The notes under the pieces: generated by a model
Databases searched by the model: none
What the model was told of the DNA's origin: nothing
The model's input: only the letters and a program-made list of their open reading frames with translations
Shown: piece by piece, positions 5,520-11,512 of the stretch
Layout of the letters: every line of letters begins with the position of its first letter
Position numbering within the stretch: position 1 is the first letter of the stretch
Assembly (NCBI GenBank): GCA_900763175.1
Contig: CAAFJI010000013.1
Span: 1 to 11,512, forward strand
DNA from: Lachnospiraceae bacterium
GTDB taxonomy: Bacteria > Bacillota > Clostridia > Lachnospirales > Lachnospiraceae
Length of the DNA: 11,512 nucleotides
Reading direction: 5' to 3'
Position numbers and translations under genes: made by a program

Positions 5520-7169
5520 ATGAAAAAGTCAAAAGCAGTGATTTCCCTTTTGACAGCTTCCGCAATGACAGTCGGTCTTATGAGCACTGGAACCGTTGCT
5601 TATGCAGCAGTAGAAGAAAGCACATCTGACCTGAATGTTATGCTGGAAACTCCGGTACAGTCCCTTGACCCACAGCAGGCTACTGATGGTACATCCTTTG
5701 AGGTAATTGCAGACTATACCGATGGACTTATGCAGATGGACTCAGACGGAAAGGCAGTTCCGGCCATTGCAGAAAGCTATGATTTATCAGACGATGGACT
5801 TACCTATACTTTCCATCTTCGTGACGCACAGTGGAGCAACGGCGATCCTGTAACCGCTTCCGATTTCGTATTTGGATGGCAGAGGGCAGTTGATCCAGAC
5901 GTAGCTTCTGAGTATGCTTATATGTTAAGTGACATTGGCCAGGTTGAGAATGCAGCTGAGATTATCGCTGGTGAGAAAGACAAATCCGAGCTTGGCGTTA
6001 CAGCAGTTGATGATAAGACGCTGGAAGTTAAACTGAATGTTCCAGTATCCTATTTCCTGTCACTGATGTACTTCCCAACATTCTATCCTATAAACGAAGC
6101 ATTCTTTGAAACTTGCGCAGACACCTTTGGCACAAGCCCGGAGACAACCCTTTCTAACGGTGCATTCGTACTTGATACCTATGAGCCGGCTGCAACAGAG
6201 ATTCACCTTACAAAGAATGCTGATTACTACGATGCAGACAATATTTCCCTTCCGGGACTTAACTATCAGGTCATTCAGGATTCCCAGCAGGCTCTTATGA
6301 GCTATCAGACAGGTGACCTTGACCTTACACTTGTAAATGGTGAGCAGGTTGACCAGGTTGCAGATGATCCTGAGTTCCAGACAATCGGTGCTGGATATCT
6401 TTGGTATGTAAGCCCTAACGTCGCAGCAGTTCCGGAGCTTGCTAACTTAAACATCCGTATGGCAATGACAATGGCAATCGATCGTGAATCCATCACAACA
6501 GACGTTCTGAAAGATGGTTCCCTTCCGACATACACAGCAGTTCCTATGCAGTTTGCAGCAGGTCCTGACGGATCCGACTTCTCTGAAGACCAGGAGAAAT
6601 TCTCCGATGTTTGTGCATATGATACAGACAAAGCAGCTGATTACTGGGCAAAAGGTCTTGAGGAACTTGGCGAGACAGAAATCGAGCTTGATATGATCGT
6701 TGACGCTGATGATGCACCGCAGAAGGTTGCTCAGGTTTTGAAAGAGCAGTGGGAGACAGCCCTTCCAGGATTAACAGTAAACCTTACGGTAGAGCCTAAG
6801 AAACAGCGTGTTGAGGATATGCAGAACGGAAACTACGAAGTAGCTCTTACCCGTTGGGGACCAGATTATGCAGACCCAATGACATATCTTGGAATGTGGA
6901 TTACAGACAACTCCAACAACTATGGTCTGTGGAGCAACGAAGAGTATGACTCCATTATCGCAGAGTGTACAACTGGTGATCTTTGCACAGATGCTGAAGG
7001 ACGTTGGGCTAGAATGTATGACGCAGAGAAACTTGTTATGGATGACGCTGTAATTTTCCCGCTTTATACACAGGCAAATGCAGAGATGCTGTCCAGCGCA
7101 GTAACTGGCGTTGATTTCCATCCTGTAGCACTGAATCGTGTATACAAAAATGCAGTAAAATCTGAATAA
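5520..7169 (+). CDS. oppA: oligopeptide ABC transporter substrate-binding protein
   Basis: This is the extracytoplasmic peptide-binding protein of an Opp/Dpp-type importer (solute-binding family 5, cluster C). It is 549 residues, normal for OppA. A Sec signal peptide (K-rich start, hydrophobic core to about residue 25) ends AYA near residue 29. Family features include LDPQQATDGTSFEVIADYTDG early on, TYTFHLRDAQWSNGDPVTASD around residue 100, and the C-terminal half with RWGPDYADP and NNYGLWSNEEYD. Unusually for a Gram-positive OppA, no lipobox cysteine follows the signal peptide, so membrane anchoring is not evident: the protein may be released, or held by the permease. The gene is first in oppABCDF and is followed by a hairpin terminator before oppB, which fits higher expression of the binding protein. 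Codon use favours CTT and GCA more than in the metal-related genes to its left. The peptide specificity cannot be read from the sequence. Confidence 0.93.
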   Translation: MKKSKAVISLLTASAMTVGLMSTGTVAYAAVEESTSDLNVMLETPVQSLDPQQATDGTSFEVIADYTDGLMQMDSDGKAVPAIAESYDLSDDGLTYTFHLRDAQWSNGDPVTASDFVFGWQRAVDPDVASEYAYMLSDIGQVENAAEIIAGEKDKSELGVTAVDDKTLEVKLNVPVSYFLSLMYFPTFYPINEAFFETCADTFGTSPETTLSNGAFVLDTYEPAATEIHLTKNADYYDADNISLPGLNYQVIQDSQQALMSYQTGDLDLTLVNGEQVDQVADDPEFQTIGAGYLWYVSPNVAAVPELANLNIRMAMTMAIDRESITTDVLKDGSLPTYTAVPMQFAAGPDGSDFSEDQEKFSDVCAYDTDKAADYWAKGLEELGETEIELDMIVDADDAPQKVAQVLKEQWETALPGLTVNLTVEPKKQRVEDMQNGNYEVALTRWGPDYADPMTYLGMWITDNSNNYGLWSNEEYDSIIAECTTGDLCTDAEGRWARMYDAEKLVMDDAVIFPLYTQANAEMLSSAVTGVDFHPVALNRVYKNAVKSE

Positions 7170-7187
7170 GTTGAATTGAGTAACTTC

Positions 7188-7220
7188 AGCCGCACCAGGG
7201 TTTTACCCGGTGCGGCTTTT
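7188..7220 (+). terminator. intrinsic terminator/attenuator between oppA and oppB
   Basis: GCCGCACC (7189-7196) pairs perfectly with GGTGCGGC (7209-7216). Inside, after a bulged A, GGG pairs with CCC around a TTTTA loop, and TTTT follows at 7217-7220. The U-tract is short, so partial read-through into oppBCDF is likely. This sets more oppA than permease and ATPase transcripts, an arrangement common in Opp operons. Confidence 0.85.
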
Positions 7221-7312
7221 AAGGTAATATTGCCGTTGCCATCCGCAGAACAAATAGTAGCTATGCTGTTTATCCTGTGGATTGCAACGAACGAATCCAA
7301 GGAGGAAAAGTT

Positions 7313-8248
7313 GTGAAAAAATATACGCTCAAACGAGTTGTAACTTCTTTCTTCACTTTACTGGTAATCCTGCTGGTGCTGTTTGTTCTCATGCAGCTCA
7401 TGCCAGGTTCCCCGTTTAATGATGAGAAGTTAAATGATGACCAGCGTACAGCCCTGTATGTAAAATACGGTCTGGACCAGCCGGTTGTTGTCCAGTTTGC
7501 AAATTATGCCAAAAATATGTTAAAGGGTGATCTTGGCGTCAGCTACAACATTTCCAAAAACACCCCTATTTCTCAGATGATCCAGACAAGACTTCCTATT
7601 TCCATTGGAATCGGAGGACTGGCCGTTACCATTGGAGCCATAATTGGCTTATTATTGGGACTACTGGCGGCGCTGAAGCATAACACTATATGGGATTCAC
7701 TGGCCACAGTCATATCGGTAATCGGTGTGTCGGTGCCGTCCTACGTATTTGCCCTTGCCCTTAGCTACAGCCTTGGATTCCGGCTTCAGTGGTTCCCAAT
7801 GCTGTATAAGGCAAACAATGCCGGGATGTCAAGTGTACTTCCAAGTATAGCCCTTTCCATGTTTACCATGGCATCCATTGCGAGATTTACCCGAAGCGAA
7901 ATGCTGGAGGTTCTGGGAAGTGACTATATGCTGCTGGCAGAGAGTAAAGGTATTTCCGGTTCTGCACTGATTTTCCGCCATGCACTTCGCAATGCCCTGA
8001 TTCCTATCATCACAGTTCTCGCACCGCTTATCGTAGATTTGATGACAGGATCTCTGGTAGTAGAAAAAATTTTTGCAATTCCCGGAGTTGGAAGCTTACT
8101 GGTAAATGCCATTCAGTCCAATGACTATAATGTGGTTATTGCTTTGAGTTTTATTTATTCCGCAATGTATATTATAATTATGCTGGTTGTAGATATTCTC
8201 TATGGTGTGATCGATCCGAGAATCCGACTTGCAAAGAAAGGAGACTGA
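7313..8248 (+). CDS. oppB: oligopeptide ABC transporter permease, OppB type
   Basis: This is the first inner-membrane subunit of the Opp importer, 311 residues from a GTG start. AAGGAGG (7299-7305) ends 7 bases before GTG 7313. The frame extends upstream to 7277, but that part lacks a ribosome site and is not homologous-looking. Features: an N-terminal helix (RVVTSFFTLLVILLVLFVLMQL), then MPGSPF, the periplasmic segment KYGLDQPVVVQFANYAKNML with GDLGVSY typical of OppB/DppB, and five further helices. The cytoplasmic coupling (EAA) loop reads SDYMLLAESKGISGSALIFR. The C-terminus VDILYGVIDPRIRL is characteristic. It pairs with OppC to form the channel. It is followed by oppC after four bases and shares its message. 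Confidence 0.93.
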   Translation: MKKYTLKRVVTSFFTLLVILLVLFVLMQLMPGSPFNDEKLNDDQRTALYVKYGLDQPVVVQFANYAKNMLKGDLGVSYNISKNTPISQMIQTRLPISIGIGGLAVTIGAIIGLLLGLLAALKHNTIWDSLATVISVIGVSVPSYVFALALSYSLGFRLQWFPMLYKANNAGMSSVLPSIALSMFTMASIARFTRSEMLEVLGSDYMLLAESKGISGSALIFRHALRNALIPIITVLAPLIVDLMTGSLVVEKIFAIPGVGSLLVNAIQSNDYNVVIALSFIYSAMYIIIMLVVDILYGVIDPRIRLAKKGD

Positions 8249-8252
8249 CATC

Positions 8253-9320
8253 ATGAAAAAGAGTCCTGCAGCAGTGGAAACAGCACCGGCAGCTACTTAC
8301 GTGCCTGTGGATTCTGATTTTCGCCTGAAAAACAATGCAGAAGAAATCGGCATTGATACAAACTTTGCGGCACAGAGCTTCTGGAAAGATGTCCTGCTCC
8401 GTTTTGTAAGAAAAACAAGCGCCATAGTCGGTCTGGTACTGATCATCCTGATCACCATCATGGCAGCTATCGGTCCCGGTATGAATGATTATACTTATTC
8501 CGGACAGAATTTAAGTGAAAAGAACTTTGCACCTAGAGTAAAAGCCCTTGAAAAATTCGGAATCTTCGATGGAAGCGAAAACTTCAAAACCTCAAGAGGC
8601 TCCAAAACTATCAATAACTATGAAGAAAAAGGCCTTACTGATGTGTATTACTGGTTTGGAAGTGATAACTTAGGCCGTGACATCTGGACAAGAACCTGGT
8701 CTGGAGCACGGGTTTCCCTGATTATTGCCATTGCAGCAGCTATCATAGATATGCTTATCGGCATGAGTTATGGTCTGATTTCCGGTTATTTCGGCGGCAG
8801 GGTGGATATGGTCATGCAGCGTATCCTGGAAGTCGCCAATGGTATTCCGAGACTTGTTATCGTAACTCTGATGCTTCTGGTATTTAAACCTGGCATCCTG
8901 ACCATCGTAATCGCTCTGATGCTCACGGAGTGGATCGGAATGAGTCGTATCGCCCGTGCCGAGATGCTGAAATTAAAAGAGCAGGAGTTCGTACTTGCAT
9001 CCAGAACGTTGGGCGCAGGCAGCTTCTTCATTATTTTCAAGGAAGTGCTTCCGAATATTATCGGACCTATCATTACACAGGTTATGTTTTCTATTCCTAC
9101 TGCTATTTTTACAGAGGCATTCTTAAGCTTCGTAGGGCTTGGAATCCCGGTACCACAGTGCTCACTGGGATCCCTGATTTCCGAGGGATTTAATTTCTTT
9201 ACCACTCATCCCTATCAGATCATCCCGCCAATTATTGTTATGGCCCTTCTGATGCTCAGCTTCAATCTGGTTGCTGACGGCCTTCGTGAGGCACTTGATC
9301 CGAAATTAAAAGAAATGTGA
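8253..9320 (+). CDS. oppC: oligopeptide ABC transporter permease, OppC type
   Basis: This is the second channel subunit, 355 residues. ATG 8253 has AAAGGAG (8237-8243) nine bases upstream. A longer frame starting in oppB is rejected. The cytoplasmic N-terminus of about 60 residues ends in SFWKDVLLRFVRKTSAIVGL, followed by the first helix and a long extracytoplasmic segment (about residues 80-140). GSDNLGRDIWTRTWSGARVS is the OppC/DppC hallmark. The remaining helices include the EAA coupling loop ARAEMLKLKEQEFVLASRTLG and the ending NLVADGLREALDPKLKEM. It starts four bases after the oppB stop and is followed by oppD 11 bases later, so it belongs to a single transcription unit. Confidence 0.94.
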   Translation: MKKSPAAVETAPAATYVPVDSDFRLKNNAEEIGIDTNFAAQSFWKDVLLRFVRKTSAIVGLVLIILITIMAAIGPGMNDYTYSGQNLSEKNFAPRVKALEKFGIFDGSENFKTSRGSKTINNYEEKGLTDVYYWFGSDNLGRDIWTRTWSGARVSLIIAIAAAIIDMLIGMSYGLISGYFGGRVDMVMQRILEVANGIPRLVIVTLMLLVFKPGILTIVIALMLTEWIGMSRIARAEMLKLKEQEFVLASRTLGAGSFFIIFKEVLPNIIGPIITQVMFSIPTAIFTEAFLSFVGLGIPVPQCSLGSLISEGFNFFTTHPYQIIPPIIVMALLMLSFNLVADGLREALDPKLKEM

Positions 9321-9331
9321 GGTGATTTTCA

Positions 9332-10423
9332 ATGTCATCAGATGAAAGAATACTTAATATCAAAGACCTGGATATCACCTTTTCCACAACAGCCGGAACG
9401 GTGCATGCAATCCGTGGCATCAACATTGACCTTTACAAAGGTGAGACAGTTGCCATTGTAGGTGAGTCTGGTTCCGGAAAGTCTGTTACCATGAAAGCAG
9501 CAATGGGAATCCTTGCTTCCAATGCAAAGGTGGAAAAAGGTTCCATTGAGTTTTGCTATCACCATGCAGATGGAACACCTGAAACGGTAGATATCCTTAC
9601 CAAAGATAAAAAATGGATCCGCAGACACATTAATGGAAAAAGAATTGCCATGGTATTCCAGGATCCTATGACCAGTCTTGATCCTACCATGACGATTGGA
9701 AAACAGATCATGGAAGGTATGCGCTGGCACTTTAAGACACCGAAAAAAGAAGCCTGGGACCGTGCTGTTAAGCTTTTGAAAGAGGTTGGTATCGAGGACG
9801 CAGAGAAGCGTATGAAGAACTATCCTCATCAGCTTTCCGGCGGTATGCGTCAGCGTGTTGTTATTGCCATTGCACTGGCTTGCAATCCGGACCTTTTGAT
9901 CTGTGATGAGCCTACAACTGCTCTTGACGTTACCATTCAGGCAAAAATTATCGAACTGATCAAGAAGGTTCAGAAAGAACGTGGGATTTCTGTTATTTAT
10001 ATTACCCACGATCTTGGGGTGGTTGCTAAGGTGGCTGACTTCGTAAATGTTATGTATGCAGGAAAAATTGTGGAAAGAGGAACAACTGATGAAATTTTCT
10101 ACGATCCTCGCCATCCATATACATGGGGACTTCTTTCCTCCATGCCCGATCTTGACACAGACGACGAGAGACTTTACACGATTCCAGGTTCTCCGCCAAA
10201 CCTGCTTCATGAGAAGCCAGGAGATGCTTTTGCACCTCGTAACCGTTATGCGCTGGAAATTGATGATAAGCTGGATCCGCCGATGTTCCAGATTACCAAG
10301 GATCATTTTGCAGCAACCTGGCTTCTTGACCCAAGAGCTCCTAAGGTAGAAATGCCGGTGGAATTAAAGAACAGAATTGAAAGAATGAAGAGGGAGGCCG
10401 AGAAACATGGCAGTAAATTATAA
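9332..10423 (+). CDS. oppD: oligopeptide ABC transporter ATP-binding protein, OppD type
   Basis: This is one of the two ATPases that power peptide import, cytoplasmic, 363 residues. Visible in order: Walker A GESGSGKS (44-51), Q-loop VFQDPMTSLDP (108-118), signature LSGGMRQR (168-175), Walker B LLICDEP (188-194) with catalytic E193, D-loop TALD, and H-loop H226 in YITHDLG. After the nucleotide domain comes the oligopeptide-specific C-terminal extension, GSPPNLLHEKPGDAFAPRNR onward. It has none of the cysteines found in Fe-S-containing DppD/OppD extensions of other bacteria. AGGTGA (9320-9325) overlaps the oppC stop and sits six bases before the ATG. The 3' end overlaps oppF by 17 bases. Confidence 0.94.
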   Translation: MSSDERILNIKDLDITFSTTAGTVHAIRGINIDLYKGETVAIVGESGSGKSVTMKAAMGILASNAKVEKGSIEFCYHHADGTPETVDILTKDKKWIRRHINGKRIAMVFQDPMTSLDPTMTIGKQIMEGMRWHFKTPKKEAWDRAVKLLKEVGIEDAEKRMKNYPHQLSGGMRQRVVIAIALACNPDLLICDEPTTALDVTIQAKIIELIKKVQKERGISVIYITHDLGVVAKVADFVNVMYAGKIVERGTTDEIFYDPRHPYTWGLLSSMPDLDTDDERLYTIPGSPPNLLHEKPGDAFAPRNRYALEIDDKLDPPMFQITKDHFAATWLLDPRAPKVEMPVELKNRIERMKREAEKHGSKL

Positions 10424-11360
10424 TGCTGAACCGATCCTTACTGTGGATGGATTAAAACAGTATTTTAAGGTAAGCAGCAGCTTTACCGTTCATGCAGTAG
10501 AGGATGTTTCCTTCAAAATTTATCCTGGAGAAACCTATGGGCTGGTTGGAGAATCCGGTTCCGGAAAATCCACTATTGGACGAAGTGTTATCCGCCTTTA
10601 TGATCCTACAGCAGGGACGATTAAATTTAATGGTATGGACATTAGCAGAAAGCTGAATAAGGAGACAAACAAGGTTCTGAGAACACAGATGCAGATGATT
10701 TTTCAGGATCCCATGGCATCCTTGAACCCAAGAAAAAAGGTTCGGGATATTCTGGGGGAGGGTCTTGACATTCATCATATGTATGAAAATAAGGAAGAGC
10801 GAGAGGAGAAGATTAAGGCAATTCTGGCTAAGGTTGGTCTTGCTCCGGAGCACGCTGCCAGATATCCCCATCAGTTTTCTGGCGGTCAGAGACAGCGTGT
10901 TGGAATCGCCCGTGCACTGATCATGAATCCCAAGCTGATCATTGCGGATGAGTGTATTTCTGCTCTTGATGTTTCCATTCAGGCACAGGTTGTAAACCTG
11001 ATGAAGGACATTCAGCAGGAAACAGGCACTGCTTATCTGTTTATTGCTCATGACCTTTCTATGGTAAAATATATTTCAGACAGGATTGGAGTGCTTCATC
11101 TGGGACACCTTCTGGAGACTGGCACGACAGAGGAGATTTTCGAGAATCCGATGCATCCATATACACGAAGTCTTCTTTCTGCCATTCCTTCCCCGAACCC
11201 GGCTGTGGAGAAGAATCGTGTGGCTGAGACTTACGATTATAAGACTTCCGGAATGAATTATGGTGATGGAACCTATCACCATCTTGGGGGAACTCACTAT
11301 GTAAAATGTACAGATGAGGAACTTGAGAAATTTAAGAAAATGCCGAAGATGGAATACTAG
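10407..11360 (+). CDS. oppF: oligopeptide ABC transporter ATP-binding protein, OppF type
   Basis: This is the second ATPase of the importer, 317 residues. Walker A GESGSGKST (48-56), Q-loop IFQDPMASLNP (98-108), signature FSGGQRQR (157-164), Walker B LIIADE (177-182), D-loop SALD, and H215 in FIAHDLS are all present. The residue after the Walker B glutamate is cysteine (DECISALD), where proline is usual. This should not abolish catalysis. The C-terminal extension ends in GGTHYVKCTDEELEKFKKMP. AGGGAGG (10391-10397) lies inside the end of oppD, nine bases before the ATG, and the genes overlap by 17 bases, so translation is probably coupled. The TAG stop (11358-11360) is also the outer end of the inverted repeat that follows. 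The last few residues may therefore have been set by the repeat's insertion. Confidence 0.94.
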   Translation: MAVNYNAEPILTVDGLKQYFKVSSSFTVHAVEDVSFKIYPGETYGLVGESGSGKSTIGRSVIRLYDPTAGTIKFNGMDISRKLNKETNKVLRTQMQMIFQDPMASLNPRKKVRDILGEGLDIHHMYENKEEREEKIKAILAKVGLAPEHAARYPHQFSGGQRQRVGIARALIMNPKLIIADECISALDVSIQAQVVNLMKDIQQETGTAYLFIAHDLSMVKYISDRIGVLHLGHLLETGTTEEIFENPMHPYTRSLLSAIPSPNPAVEKNRVAETYDYKTSGMNYGDGTYHHLGGTHYVKCTDEELEKFKKMPKMEY

Positions 11361-11512
11361 AGCGTGCCCCCAAAATCATTCCTGCAATCTGCACGCCCCA
11401 TTTTGCGGGACTTTTGTCCCGAATTCGGTTGTCGTAGCCCGCTACGACGCCCTCATCCGGGACAAATTTCCCACAAACTGTGACGCACATCTTGCAGAAA
11501 GCATTTTCCAAA
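11357..11512. repeat. long imperfect inverted-repeat element, truncated by window end
   Basis: The two halves can be aligned without gaps as reverse complements around a centre between 11439 and 11440, so position p pairs with 22879 minus p. Perfect parts are the inner stem GTCGTAGC/GCTACGAC (11431-11438 with 11441-11448) and TTGTCCCG/CGGGACAA (11414-11421 with 11458-11465). Outside these, matches such as AAAAT and TGCAA continue to the edge. A smaller hairpin, CGGGAC-TTTT-GTCCCG (11406-11421), lies within the left arm. The outer left end is CTAGAGCGTG. By symmetry the right end should be CACGCTCTAG just past the window, as seen at 552-561. No ORF of note lies inside, so a MITE-like or REP-like element is the best guess. 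There is no T-run, so it is not a classical terminator. Confidence 0.75.

Noticed and set aside
9338..10306. A 322-codon open frame on the minus strand opposite oppD
   Set aside because: It lies wholly antisense to a gene with every ABC ATPase motif, has no ribosome site or recognisable domain, and its composition is that of a shadow frame. The same applies to the 199-codon frame opposite oppF (10452-11051).
11406..11465. The inverted repeat after oppF as a classical intrinsic terminator
   Set aside because: The stems are long and GC-containing, but no T-run follows any of them. The symmetry also extends far beyond what a terminator needs, so a repeat element explains it better.

Overview
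The window looks like chromosomal DNA of an anaerobic gut-type Firmicute, most likely a member of the Lachnospiraceae. The evidence is the strong AGGAGG-type ribosome binding sites, sigma-A promoters, intrinsic hairpin-plus-T terminators, YibE/F-family proteins beside a Fur-family regulator, and Clostridia-like Opp transporter sequences. This is inferred from protein character and gene content only. No rRNA, tRNA, CRISPR array or transposase gene was recognised.

Layout. (1) 53-487 (+): an Rrf2/IscR-like regulator, followed by a short intergenic stretch with the solo end of a dispersed repeat and a bidirectional terminator. (2) 700-2805 (-): a decayed metal-associated operon. A consensus promoter bracketed by two GCAAA/TTTGC palindromes still drives it. 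Its first gene is only the N-terminal third of a ZnuA-type zinc-binding protein, and its start codon is one base out of frame. That fragment is fused to a DUF318-type permease interrupted by an in-frame TGA, and the overlapping partner gene (TIGR03943/DUF1980 type) is frameshifted. (3) 3062-5369 (+), divergent: an apparently intact operon of a Fur/Zur-family regulator and two YibE/F-family membrane proteins. (4) 5423-11360 (+): a complete oligopeptide/dipeptide ABC importer in the order binding protein, two permeases, two ATPases (oppABCDF), with its own promoter and an attenuator-like terminator after oppA. (5) 11357-11512: most of a long imperfect inverted repeat that starts inside the stop codon of oppF and is cut by the window edge. 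One of its ends recurs at 536-561.

How the parts fit. The Fur-like protein and the palindromes between it and the znuA remnant suggest a zinc-responsive divergent control region. The zinc-uptake side has been lost by deletion and point lesions, while the regulator and YibE/F side is retained. The Opp operon is an independent nutrient-import unit, with oppA expected to be made in excess over the membrane complex. The parts most worth a second look are the multi-lesion znuA/permease/TIGR03943 remnant with its preserved operators, and the long palindromic repeat.
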